Shown here in pieces: positions 43,426 through 52,832 of a stretch of DNA of 64,000 nt. Within the stretch, counting starts at the first letter, position 1; the number at the start of each line of letters is the position of its first letter. This stretch comes from an uncultured Bacteroidales bacterium (GTDB lineage: Bacteria; Bacteroidota; Bacteroidia; Bacteroidales; P3). The DNA lies in the NCBI GenBank assembly GCA_900315935.1, contig ONBB01000005.1, forward strand, positions 1 to 64,000, given 5' to 3'. The notes under the pieces were generated by a model. It saw nothing but the letters and a program-made list of their open reading frames with translations. It ran no database searches and was not told the origin of the DNA. A program made the translations under genes and the position numbers.

Positions 43426-44670
43426 TCAATAGTCAAGATTGCGGCAAGCACCGGTAGGGATGCGGAACGTGGTGGTGGAGTGGTTGAAGTTGTGGATATA
43501 ACCCACGGTGATAGTGGGATAGCCCACGCCGAGAATGCTGCCCGAGGCACCGACACCGCCGGCATGACGCGGCGGGAAGATGATGTACTTGAGGTCGATG
43601 TAGAGGTCGCTGCGGAGGCTGAGGTAGCGGCGCAGGAAGATACCTCCGTCGGCAGCCACATTGAATACCGGCTTCTTCTCGTAGCGCCAGATGGGGCCGG
43701 CGCCGAAGTACGGCATGATATACCAGCGGTGGCCCGGGTGCATCTTCACGATATTCGAGAGGTTCACCATGAAGTCGGCGTGCAGATGCGAGAACTTGTA
43801 TGGCATGCCGTCGCGTCCGACTCTAGTGCCGTCGGGCATTACAACCTCATGATAGCGTTCGCGCGCATTATAGCCCGAGAGCTCGAAGCGGATGGTCCAG
43901 AAATTGCTGTAGTTGCGGCCGATCATGATTTCGGGGGCAAAGCTCCACAGCGGCAGGGCATGCTCGTCAAAGATGTGCTCGAACTCGAAGCTGGAGAACA
44001 TGGCACCGCCACCGAAACCGACGAACCAGTCCTGGTTGGTGTTGCGCGACTCGTGGGGACGGCGCTGCCGATAGTAGCTGCGGCCCCAGTAATAGGAGAG
44101 TCCGAAATTGAGGTTGAGGAAACTGTTGTAGTCCGACGAACCGTCAAAGCCATAGGGAAGGAAGAAGTTCTTGGCCTCAAGGAAGAGGTCGAGCTTGCTG
44201 TCTCGCACCTTGTGCCACGCCACCTGAAGGCCGAACATGGTCTGGAACTCGTTGTCGGCATTCTCCAATTCTGGATCCGACCCACGGCGCAGCAGGCCGA
44301 GGCCGATGATGGGATAGACGGCGAAGTGGTCGCCCAAGAGGTGCAGGCGCTCGAAAGTGGCCAGCGGATCCCACAGGAACTCGGCACTGGCCATGTGGAA
44401 CATGACCTGCTTGTCCTGCTCCGGCTTGCTGAAACGGTAGCTGGGCGCGAAGACGCCGTCATAGGCCAGCCGGAAAGCCAGCGGACGAAGCAGCCACTGA
44501 CCCAGGCCGACACTGACATTGTAGCCCGAGGTGTTGTCGCCCTCGTGCATGTACCATGTCATGCCTCCGCTGAGCGAAAGGAAACTGTTCTCTTTGAAAG
44601 ACATCTCCTTCTGGGCCGCAGCACCGGTGGCTGCGGCCAGAACGAGCAGTGTCAGCAGTAACTTCTTCAT
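43426..44670 (-). CDS. Outer-membrane beta-barrel protein B of a paralogous pair
   Basis: A 414-residue exported protein with a signal peptide (to about residue 19, TGAAA-Q) and many short aromatic-ending strands. A paralogue of the gene at 42195, 19 bp downstream, so the two form a tandem duplication and likely one transcript with trigger factor just upstream (15 bp gap). Motifs in common are listed under copy A. The conserved block GRNxxxFWTIRFxLxG and a shared C-terminal GYIHNF/GYIYNF strand suggest a common barrel closure. The cellular role is unknown; linkage to trigger factor would fit outer-membrane biogenesis but is only positional. Confidence 0.8.
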   Translation of the reverse strand: MKKLLLTLLVLAAATGAAAQKEMSFKENSFLSLSGGMTWYMHEGDNTSGYNVSVGLGQWLLRPLAFRLAYDGVFAPSYRFSKPEQDKQVMFHMASAEFLWDPLATFERLHLLGDHFAVYPIIGLGLLRRGSDPELENADNEFQTMFGLQVAWHKVRDSKLDLFLEAKNFFLPYGFDGSSDYNSFLNLNFGLSYYWGRSYYRQRRPHESRNTNQDWFVGFGGGAMFSSFEFEHIFDEHALPLWSFAPEIMIGRNYSNFWTIRFELSGYNARERYHEVVMPDGTRVGRDGMPYKFSHLHADFMVNLSNIVKMHPGHRWYIMPYFGAGPIWRYEKKPVFNVAADGGIFLRRYLSLRSDLYIDLKYIIFPPRHAGGVGASGSILGVGYPTITVGYIHNFNHSTTTFRIPTGACRNLDY

Positions 44671-44685
44671 GATGTATTTCTTGTG

Positions 44686-46041
44686 CTATTCTTTGGCGCG
44701 CTCGGCGAATTCCTTGGCTGAGACTTTCTCTACGGTAGGCTTGGCCTGCTCCTTGAAGAGGCGGGCAAGGTTGTCGGCGTAGATACGGTCCACAAGCTGG
44801 GCCACATTCTGGCGGTCGGCAGCAATGCTGCGGGCAGCCTTCTCGAGGCGCTCCTCGGCCTGCTCCTTGGTCTCGCCCTCTTCGCGCTTGTCGTTGCGGC
44901 GGAGGATATCCTTGATGTGGTCGACGATTTGGTTGCTGGTGGGCTCGACGGGCTGAATCTCTTCAAGCTTGGCTTCGATGAGTTCCCACTTGAGCGAGGG
45001 AAGGTACTGGTCGGCCCAGTTGGCCTCGATGCTTTCGGGCGTCATGTCCTTGTTGCCACGGGAGGCGAACCAACGCTTGAGGAAGTCCTCGGGCAGCGGA
45101 GCGGAGAACTGGGCGATAAGGGCGCGGCGCACCTGGTTGACATAGAGGTAGTCGCTCTGTTCGTTGTTGGCCTTTTCGAGCTCGGCCTGGAGGGCCTTGC
45201 GGAAGGCGTCGGCATCCTTGGGTTTCTGCTCGGGGAAGACGGTCTTGTACAGGTCGGCATTCATCTTGTGGGGCACAATGCGGGAGATGCCGCTGAGGGT
45301 AAGCTCGACGTCGGACTTGAACTTCTTGGCAGCCTCGGTGTCGAGGTGCAGGGCGCGCTCGATGTCAGCGGTGGGGAAAGCCTTGGCCATATTGAAGCCC
45401 ACCTTCTCCTCGGCCTTCTTGCCTTCGAAGAGGGGCAGCAGGGCCTCGTCCTTGAGATTTTGGAGGTTGAGCGAGACGAAGGTCTCCACCCCACCCTCTT
45501 TGGCGTTGCCCTTCTTGTCGACTTCGACGAGCTTGCCATAGATATAGTCGCCGGCGCCCACCTTCTCGGGGGTCTCGAACTTGCCGTAGCGGTTCTGGAT
45601 ATTCACCACCTCGGCCTCGACATCCTTGGAGGAGACTTTCACCTGGTTGTATTTGACATCCACCTTTTTCCAGTCAATCTCGAACTCGGGAGCGATGGCA
45701 ATGTCGAAGTAGAAGGTGAAATCCTTCTGCTTGCCGAAGTCGACGTCGCCGGTCTTCTCGTCATTGCTCATAGGCATGCCGAGGATGTGGAGTTTCTCAT
45801 CGTCAATATACTTGAAAAGGCTGGTGTTGAGCATATTCTGCACAGCGTCGCCAACGATGGAGCCTTTGTACATACGCTCGATGAGGGCTTTGGGAGCCAT
45901 GCCCTTGCGGAAGCCGGGGACGGTGGCCTTGTGCTGGTAGTCCTTGAGCTGCTTGTTGGCGGACTCAATGTAGTCTTTTTCCTCGATATCAATCTTGATA
46001 CAGAGTTCCAAATCACTTAATTTCTCTCTCGTAATGTTCAT
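44686..46041 (-). CDS. tig: Trigger factor
   Basis: Ribosome-associated chaperone that meets nascent chains at the tunnel exit. At 451 residues it has the ribosome-binding signature (VPGFRKGMAPKALIERMYG-like, residues 40-58), a central PPIase-like region that is degenerate as usual in this phylum (IYGKLVEVDKKGNAKEG), and a long helical C-terminal domain. The start MNITREKLSDLELCIKI is typical. A promoter box lies at 46095-46102. The gene is intact and free of repeat inserts. Confidence 0.92.
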   Translation of the reverse strand: MNITREKLSDLELCIKIDIEEKDYIESANKQLKDYQHKATVPGFRKGMAPKALIERMYKGSIVGDAVQNMLNTSLFKYIDDEKLHILGMPMSNDEKTGDVDFGKQKDFTFYFDIAIAPEFEIDWKKVDVKYNQVKVSSKDVEAEVVNIQNRYGKFETPEKVGAGDYIYGKLVEVDKKGNAKEGGVETFVSLNLQNLKDEALLPLFEGKKAEEKVGFNMAKAFPTADIERALHLDTEAAKKFKSDVELTLSGISRIVPHKMNADLYKTVFPEQKPKDADAFRKALQAELEKANNEQSDYLYVNQVRRALIAQFSAPLPEDFLKRWFASRGNKDMTPESIEANWADQYLPSLKWELIEAKLEEIQPVEPTSNQIVDHIKDILRRNDKREEGETKEQAEERLEKAARSIAADRQNVAQLVDRIYADNLARLFKEQAKPTVEKVSAKEFAERAKE

Positions 46042-46094
46042 TTGTTTGTTTATTTTATTGATTTTTAGTATCTTTTATATTTCATAATAAATTG

Positions 46095-46102
46095 CAAAGA
46101 TA
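46095..46102 (-). promoter_or_regulatory. -7 box of tig
   Basis: TATCTTTG on the minus strand followed by C, 54 bp before the ATG. Confidence 0.7.
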
Positions 46103-46224
46103 CATAAAAAAATTGACATGGCTGCTATTTTTTTCAGGTATAATTCTATAATATATGCAACTGTTTGAATTACAGCACTATGCAACCATGGCTGCGAATG
46201 GTGTTTTTGGGGGAGGAAAAGGCC

Positions 46225-46318
46225 ATTTTCGCCCGACTACAGCAGGCTGTTTTTCAGCGTTTTACTACCACCCTCTTCTTCCTCTCTTCGTCCTTGGTTA
46301 GGGGATGGAAAGGGCGAG
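46225..46318. repeat. Pyrimidine-rich intergenic element, copy 2
   Basis: CAGGCTGTTTTTCAGCG followed by CCCTCTTCTTCCTCTC and a GGGGATGG tract, similar to 4640-4735 and 59500-59590. Confidence 0.45.
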
Positions 46319-46330
46319 GGGGACAGATAC

Positions 46331-46367
46331 AGAAAAACCGGCCCAAGCCGTGAAGCCAGAGCCGGTG
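46331..46367 (-). terminator. Terminator of the DUF4249-like gene
   Basis: On the minus strand ACCGGC...GCCGGT closes a stem and is followed by TTTTT, 25 bp after the stop at 46392. Confidence 0.7.
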
Positions 46368-46391
46368 TTGGACGTGCAGATGGTATGACGG

Positions 46392-47402
46392 CTACGGGAG
46401 GTAGAGCCCCACGCCAAGATTGCGCAGGTGCCAGTAAAGCCCTTCTCCTGCCGTCTCGCTCGCATCGGATTTCATACTCTTGTAGAGGTGGGTGCGGCGG
46501 GCAGCGAAGACACCCAAACCGCCTTTTATGTTGGTGTAGGTCTCGTGCGACTGTTCCACATTGCTGCCTTGGGCGGCGGTGGAGAGGTAGGCGTTGAGGT
46601 CCTCGGTGCAGCAGGTGAGGTAGATATCGACCCGCTTGAGGTACTCCTTGCGGCTGGCGGTATCCTGTTGCAGCAGGGTTTTAAGGTCGGTGAGGAAACG
46701 CGAGAGGGGGTAGAATATCTCACTTTTCTGGCTGTTGTAGGGCGGTGCATAGCGTTGGCAGTTGAGGTCAACATAGCGGGTCTCGCCCTCAACCCCGTAA
46801 TAGAAACGCACCACGGGCTGGTAGATGCGGGCATTGGCAAGGTTGTTCCATGCTATCTTGCAGTTACTTCCGTTGGAGTAGAAGGAGAAACCATAGTTCC
46901 CGGTGGGAGCGGTGATGAGCGCCTCCTCGGTCTGTTTGATGAGCCTCACGGGCGAAGAGGTTGCCAGCAACTTGCCGTCGGCAGTGCGCACGTTGAGGAA
47001 GTAGTCGTAGTTCTCCTTCAGTCGGCCGCGGGTCTCGCAAAAGTAGACGGGCTGCATGCCGCCGGCGAAGGCACCGCTGTCGCGCTGGCGGAGGGTGTAG
47101 GCGAACGGGATTGAGTCGCGCTGACGGTCGCCCTCGTAGGCCAGTATGGCGACCGAGATTTCGCCCTCGCGGTAGTTAATCGAGTCGGGGTTGTTGCCGT
47201 AGAGCATCGCACCGTCGTCGCTGAGGTAGCAGCGTTCGACACGCACCCACGAGGTGTCGTCGTCCTGGTCGAGCACACAATAGACAACCGGGATGTTCTT
47301 CCACTGGGCATTGGGCGAGAATTCCACCTCGCAGGAGGCAAGCCAGGGCAACAGCATGGCTACCGTGAGCAAGCGTAAGACATTGAAGCCAAATCGTTTC
47401 AT
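46392..47402 (-). CDS. DUF4249-like lipoprotein
   Basis: A 336-residue lipoprotein; signal peptide with lipobox LASC (Cys24). The start of the mature part (EVEFSPNAQWKNIPVVYCVLDQDDDTSWVRVERCYL) and the beta-rich layout resemble DUF4249 proteins, which often lie beside TonB-dependent receptors or surface systems. No receptor gene is next to it here; instead it follows the GH2-like gene by 9 bp on the same strand. Two Cys near the middle (IYLTCCTED) are unusual. The family call is by resemblance only. Confidence 0.65.
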   Translation of the reverse strand: MKRFGFNVLRLLTVAMLLPWLASCEVEFSPNAQWKNIPVVYCVLDQDDDTSWVRVERCYLSDDGAMLYGNNPDSINYREGEISVAILAYEGDRQRDSIPFAYTLRQRDSGAFAGGMQPVYFCETRGRLKENYDYFLNVRTADGKLLATSSPVRLIKQTEEALITAPTGNYGFSFYSNGSNCKIAWNNLANARIYQPVVRFYYGVEGETRYVDLNCQRYAPPYNSQKSEIFYPLSRFLTDLKTLLQQDTASRKEYLKRVDIYLTCCTEDLNAYLSTAAQGSNVEQSHETYTNIKGGLGVFAARRTHLYKSMKSDASETAGEGLYWHLRNLGVGLYLP

Positions 47403-47411
47403 GTTATGATG

Positions 47412-50400
47412 TTATTTTTCTATGATTTCTATCTCATCCATCAGGAGCCAGGGCTTGAGCCCCTTGGCGCGGTGCCAGGCCGGGATGGAGGGTATGGCGT
47501 TGATTTCGAGTTTGACGAACGACACATCGGCGCGGTCGACAGGCACGCGTAACTCTACCACACGCGGCTCTTCCGACTCCTGCGACGAGGGGTCGAAGGG
47601 TACGCCTGCGCGCTGAGGAGCCGTGTACTGGGCACCGTCGGCCGAGAACGAGACACCGACATCGGCCGGCGCGAACGACCATAGCTGCGGCGCATGGGCG
47701 AAGCGCAGGGTCAGGTAGTCGACCTCGATGGTCTTTGCCAGCTGCAGCGTAACCGTTACCCCCTGCCCCGAGAAGCCAAGCCAGCCACGGGTGAGGTCGC
47801 CGACGGTGCCTTTGAGGCCATCGAAGAGGATGGTGTCGGTGCCCACATTGTAGGGGGTGCTGGGCTTGCGCGAGAAGGTGGTGGAGACGATGTAGTCGTA
47901 GCTGAACTTGCGCGTGGCGGTGAACGAGGGCGGCAGGCCCGGGGCATAGACACGCGCCTTGACGGTGGTGGTGGCGGTCAGCACGAGGGGCTTGGCATAG
48001 AGCGGCGACTGCTCGGTGGGTTCCGTGCCGTCGAGGGTGTAGCGGATGTCGCCTTTGACAGGCGAGGAGAGCGTTACGGTGAGCGGCGCCGTAAAGCGCA
48101 CATCGGTGGCCATGATGGCGGGCGGCTCCACGCTGCCGGCCTTCATCACCGGGAAGGTGCGGCCGGATACAAGCTGCGGGTCGTGGCCACGGTAAGGGGC
48201 GAGGTGGAGGCGCAGCGCATTCGAAGCAGGCGGCACGAGGGTTACCTCACCTCCATTGTTAATCATATCACATTGTGCACCAAGCACCTGGACAAACAAG
48301 CCACGGTCGCCCCGATAGGCAGCACACCAGCGCACCTGGCGGCGGTCGAGTTGGCCGGCGGCGGCACGGTGGATGCCGAGGATGCCGGAGTGGCGCTCGG
48401 CGAAGCAGACCTCGCGGTCGAGACCGAACCAGGCGAGGCTGTCGGCCCCATGGCTGACGCGCAGGGCCGGGCGCAAGGTGGTGCCACGCAGGCGGTCGGT
48501 GGGGGCCAGGGTGTAGTCGACGGTAACGTCGCCCGAGGGGAAACGGGTATAGGTGGCACGGACATCGCACATCTCGCTGCCGTCGGGGGCGATGTAGCGC
48601 AACATGTAGTCCACACAGGAGGTGTTCTCCGCCGGCGTGCGTTGCGAACGCCCGAGGGTGTCGACACGCCAATCCTCGTGGCCGAGGAACACCAGGCGCT
48701 GGGGCAGCAGGGCGGTGGAGGGTTGATCGACGGCCACGTCGGCCTTGTCGAGCCGCAGCGCGGCCTGGGCCAAGGGGTAGACGAGGGTGCCGAGGAGGTT
48801 GTCGGCCGAGACCCGAGTGGCATTGCGGCGGTGGAGGTCGAAGCGAACAAAGAGCTCCTCTCCGGGCACCAGGTCTACGGGCGGTATGGCGACCTTCACC
48901 TTGTCGGCGCCACCGCCGGAGATACCCACGGCCAGGTCGCCGGCCGTGATGTTGGGGCGCAAGTTGGTGAAGATGGTGTATTCGAGACGATAGGCGCTGA
49001 AGTCGGCGAAGTCGTTGCGGTTGTAGACGGCGAACTCGGCCTCGTCGGGCGTGCGGCGGACGGGGCGCACGTCGAAGGGGGAATAGAGCGCCTTGAGGTC
49101 GGAGCGCATAGCGGCGGGCAGCGGCCACGAAGCCACAAATCCACCCTGCAGCTGGCGGCTGCTTTCCACTGTGGCCCAAAGGGTCTCCAACTGGGCGAAG
49201 TCGGTGGTTGCGACCGAAGCCAGCATCACCAGCGGGCGGTCGCTGCTCTTGGCCACAGCCTGGCGCAGTACCTGTGCGCTGGGATAGCGGAGGGCAATGA
49301 GGTCGGTATTCTCCGAGTAGTCGGCACCGGCGAAAAGCACCGGGCGCTGCCGCTCGAGGGCTTTCAGGCGGCGGTAGGCGGCCTGCATGCAGATGCCGTT
49401 GTCGCGGCTGTCGCCGAGCGACCACATTATTATAGATGTATAATTCTTATATATACCGTGCATGTTCTCCACCCGGCGCTCGAAGAGGGGGATGAACGCC
49501 TTGTCGGTGGCCACGGCGTGGCGCTGGCTGGAGGCGGGATGGAGGTTGGCGTCGCAGACCACATAGAGTCCCAGCTGGTCGCAAAGTTCGTAGAACGAGG
49601 GATCGACGGGCGAGGACCGGGCGGTGCGCACAGCGTTGACGTTGGCGCTCTTCATGGCCTGCAGCTCCTGCCGCATCTGGTCGCGATTGTCGGAAACGCC
49701 TGAATAGACGGCGCCCTTGAGGGTGATGGCCTTGCCATTGAGAAAAAGCTGCCCCTCCTTGACCTCGACACGGCGGAAGCCGAAGCGGGCACCCACCACC
49801 TCCTCCTCGGCCATGTTCTCGTCGCGCAGGCGTAGAACGAGGGTGTAGAGGGCGGGATTTTCGGCCGACCAGGGGCTGACGCCCTGCCACGAGCGCTGCA
49901 GGTCGACGGTGGCGTCGGTGGTTTTGTCGAAGACCACCCAACGGCCCATGCGGTCGAGGGTGCGCCCGTTAGGGTTCCACACCTCGGCCTCGAGGTAGTA
50001 GCGCCCCTTCTTCCTGCCGTTGAAGATGCGGGCGTCGATGGCGAGCGAGCCGGTGGCCGAGGCGGCGTCGTAGTCGGCCAGGAGGGTGAAGTCGGCTATC
50101 TCGGGGTCGTTCTTGAAGAGGATGTAGGGGTCTCCGATGAGGCCACGCGAGGGGTCGTCCGACTCCAGCAGGGCATCCTGGGGCTGGTTGAGGGTCTCGA
50201 TGGCGAGGGTGTTCGGGCGGCCGTACTTGAGGTGGGGCGAGAGGAGGAACTCGTGCCAGTGGCGCGAGTCGCCGCCAGCGCCCACCACCGTGCCGTTGAG
50301 GCTCACACGCACAGCGCGGGAACCGCGGACATTGAGGTAAACGCGGAACTCACGCCACACCTTTTCGACATCCACCTGGCGGGTGTAGACGATGGAACTG

Positions 50401-50603
50401 TCGGTGCGCTGCTGCTGCCACAAACCCGAAAGCTCAAGCCTGTAGGGCGAATCGCGGTAGGCCAGCTTGGGTATGGCGTTCTCATCGTCGTAGGCCGCCA
50501 CGTTGGCGCGGGCCGGCAACGACGAGGGTTCGGCCGGCTTCTGGGCCGACACCGCGGCCGAGGCCAAAGCTATCAACAGGCACAATGACAGTCGTTTGCG
50601 CAT
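47412..50603 (-). CDS. GH2/LacZ-like protein lacking catalytic glutamates, with chitobiase-C and discoidin-like domains
   Basis: A 1063-residue exported protein (signal peptide to residue 20). The LacZ architecture is visible: sugar-binding domain, immunoglobulin-like domain (FGFRRVEVKEGQLFLNGKAI), and TIM barrel (NAVRTARSSPVDPSFYELCDQLGLYVVCDANLHP). But the acid/base motif SLGNES is SLGDSR here (residues 396-400), and the nucleophile region usually read as LCEYAHAMGN is MLASVATTDF (residues 460-469). Both catalytic Glu are therefore gone. A chitobiase-C-like segment (GDIRYTLDGTEPTEQSPLY) and a C-terminal discoidin-like domain follow. It probably binds carbohydrate without cleaving it. Confidence 0.8.
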   Translation of the reverse strand: MRKRLSLCLLIALASAAVSAQKPAEPSSLPARANVAAYDDENAIPKLAYRDSPYRLELSGLWQQQRTDSSIVYTRQVDVEKVWREFRVYLNVRGSRAVRVSLNGTVVGAGGDSRHWHEFLLSPHLKYGRPNTLAIETLNQPQDALLESDDPSRGLIGDPYILFKNDPEIADFTLLADYDAASATGSLAIDARIFNGRKKGRYYLEAEVWNPNGRTLDRMGRWVVFDKTTDATVDLQRSWQGVSPWSAENPALYTLVLRLRDENMAEEEVVGARFGFRRVEVKEGQLFLNGKAITLKGAVYSGVSDNRDQMRQELQAMKSANVNAVRTARSSPVDPSFYELCDQLGLYVVCDANLHPASSQRHAVATDKAFIPLFERRVENMHGIYKNYTSIIMWSLGDSRDNGICMQAAYRRLKALERQRPVLFAGADYSENTDLIALRYPSAQVLRQAVAKSSDRPLVMLASVATTDFAQLETLWATVESSRQLQGGFVASWPLPAAMRSDLKALYSPFDVRPVRRTPDEAEFAVYNRNDFADFSAYRLEYTIFTNLRPNITAGDLAVGISGGGADKVKVAIPPVDLVPGEELFVRFDLHRRNATRVSADNLLGTLVYPLAQAALRLDKADVAVDQPSTALLPQRLVFLGHEDWRVDTLGRSQRTPAENTSCVDYMLRYIAPDGSEMCDVRATYTRFPSGDVTVDYTLAPTDRLRGTTLRPALRVSHGADSLAWFGLDREVCFAERHSGILGIHRAAAGQLDRRQVRWCAAYRGDRGLFVQVLGAQCDMINNGGEVTLVPPASNALRLHLAPYRGHDPQLVSGRTFPVMKAGSVEPPAIMATDVRFTAPLTVTLSSPVKGDIRYTLDGTEPTEQSPLYAKPLVLTATTTVKARVYAPGLPPSFTATRKFSYDYIVSTTFSRKPSTPYNVGTDTILFDGLKGTVGDLTRGWLGFSGQGVTVTLQLAKTIEVDYLTLRFAHAPQLWSFAPADVGVSFSADGAQYTAPQRAGVPFDPSSQESEEPRVVELRVPVDRADVSFVKLEINAIPSIPAWHRAKGLKPWLLMDEIEIIEK

Positions 50604-50607
50604 GATG

Positions 50608-51209
50608 CTACCAGTTGCAGAAGGTGAAGTAGACACCGAAGGCGAGCATGTGGAGCGTGGCGGCTTCGGTAAGGTTGGGGTCGTTCATGTCGTCGCTGCG
50701 CATCACCTTGTTGGAGTGGAGCATACGGTAGCCGACATGGGCACCGAGGGCGGTGGAGCGGTTGAGTGCGTAGCGTCCACCCACTTCGATGCCGAGGTAG
50801 AGACCGCCTTCCTCAATCTTGGTCACCGGGGGCTCGCTGGAGGCGCCGACGGGGAGCGAGTAGCCAGCCTGGACGGCCACCACGGGGGTAAGCCGGTCGC
50901 GGGTGAAGGCGCTGCGCAGGTCGACGAAAAGGGGCAGCTGGGTGAAGGCACCAGTGGGGTCCATCAGGTAGCTGAAACCGAGGCCGACCGAGGCTTCCTT
51001 GCGGAACTGGAAGCCGCCGATGAGCGAGGGCATGATGCCGGCGACCGAGTCGGCTATGCCGTTGAATCCGGGCGTGCGGTTGAAGTTGAAGGCGTAGGCG
51101 GCATCGGCGACGAAGTAGATGCCGCGCCAGCGGAATTCGATGTGCCGCTGGGCCGCTGCCGTGCCACAGAGGCACAGCAGCAGGGTGGCGGCTAGGATGA
51201 TGCGTTTCA

Positions 51210-51210
<1 letters not shown>
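50608..51210 (-). CDS. Small outer-membrane beta-barrel protein
   Basis: A 200-residue protein with signal peptide MKRIILAATLLLCLCGTAAA-Q followed by about eight amphipathic strands (WRGIYFVADAAYAFNF; ASVGLGFSYLMDP; GLYLGIEVGGRYALN; LHMLAFGVYFTFCNW), an OmpX/OmpA-barrel-like size. The ATG at 51210 overlaps the stop of the CoA-transferase gene by one base (TAATG), so translation is probably coupled. The GH2-like gene begins 5 bp after its stop. Linkage of a metabolic enzyme with surface proteins is unusual; function unknown. Confidence 0.75.
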
Positions 51211-51869
<659 letters not shown>

Positions 51870-51918
51870 GATTATGTTAATTTTTAAGTTAATTTTAACG
51901 TTTTCGGGTCGGGTTCTC

Positions 51919-51982
51919 TAGGGGAATGGTAGGGGAACGGTAGGGGAATACAAAGGCACTGGAAGGATATGGAAGCTTATGG
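51919..51982. repeat. GGGGAA-rich intergenic element, copy 4
   Basis: TAGGGGAATGG, TAGGGGAACGG, TAGGGGAATACAAAGGCACTGGAAGG and ATATGGAAGCTTATGG; lies between kamE and atoA. Confidence 0.9.
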
Positions 51983-52041
51983 CACTTTACCCTCTCACTA
52001 GCCCCTATTTTATCCATTATTTCCCATCAATAGACCCCCGA

Positions 52042-52830
52042 CTACTTCCACCCGCGGTTGACCATTTCCTGGGCGACGAAGGAGGCGACGTCGTCGGCGT
52101 AGGTGTTGGCGCCGAAGCCGGCGTCGTAGCCCAGCTCCTTGGCCAGCTCGTGGCTGATGCGGGGGCCGCCGCAGATGAGTATCACCTTGTCGCGAAGTCC
52201 CTCGGCCTCAAGCATCTCGACCAACTCGGTCATGTTCTTGATGTGGACGTCCTTCTGGGTAACGGTCTGGCTGACGAGCAGGGCGTCGGCCTTGAGCTCG
52301 ATGGCGCGGGCGATGAACTCGTCGTTGGGCACCTGCGAGCCGAGGTTGTATGCCTCGATCATGTCGTAGCGCTCGAGGCCGTAGTGGCCGGCGTAGCCCT
52401 TCATGTTCATGATGGCGTCGATGCCGACGGTGTGGGCGTCGGTGCCGGTGGAGGCGCCGACGCAGACCAGCTTGCGGCCGATGTTCTCGCGGATGTAGTC
52501 GTCGCAGGCGTGCATGTCCATGGTGGTGGACTCGACCTTGGGCACGTGGATGGTGGTGTAGTCGACGGTGTGGGTGAGGCTGCCGTAGCAGTTCATGAAA
52601 CAGAAGCCTTCGGTGAGTTCCTTCTGGTAGACGACGAGGGGGTTCTCGAAGCCCATCTTCTTGAGGAGCTGCTTGGCGGCCTCTTCGGCCTCGGCGCCGG
52701 CGGGCACGGGGAGGGTGAAGCTGAGCTGCACCTTGCCGTCGTTCATCGTGTCGCCATAGGGCTTTATCTTGGTGAGGTCCAGGGTTTTGTCATAATCCTT
52801 GGCCTCCATGCTGTACAATCCTTCGCTCAT
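52042..52830 (-). CDS. kamE: Lysine 5,6-aminomutase beta subunit
   Basis: B12-binding subunit of the enzyme that moves the terminal amino group of beta-lysine to C5, giving 3,5-diaminohexanoate. The 262-residue protein has an N-terminal domain and a Rossmann-like cobalamin domain with the DxHxxG motif DAHTVG (residues 131-136), where His133 ligates cobalt. VSQTVTQKDVHIKNMTELVEMLEAEGLRDKVILICGGPRI is also typical. It starts 2 bp after the kamD stop. No adenosylcobalamin riboswitch was recognised upstream of the pair. Confidence 0.95.
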   Translation of the reverse strand: MSEGLYSMEAKDYDKTLDLTKIKPYGDTMNDGKVQLSFTLPVPAGAEAEEAAKQLLKKMGFENPLVVYQKELTEGFCFMNCYGSLTHTVDYTTIHVPKVESTTMDMHACDDYIRENIGRKLVCVGASTGTDAHTVGIDAIMNMKGYAGHYGLERYDMIEAYNLGSQVPNDEFIARAIELKADALLVSQTVTQKDVHIKNMTELVEMLEAEGLRDKVILICGGPRISHELAKELGYDAGFGANTYADDVASFVAQEMVNRGWK

Positions 52831-52832
52831 AG

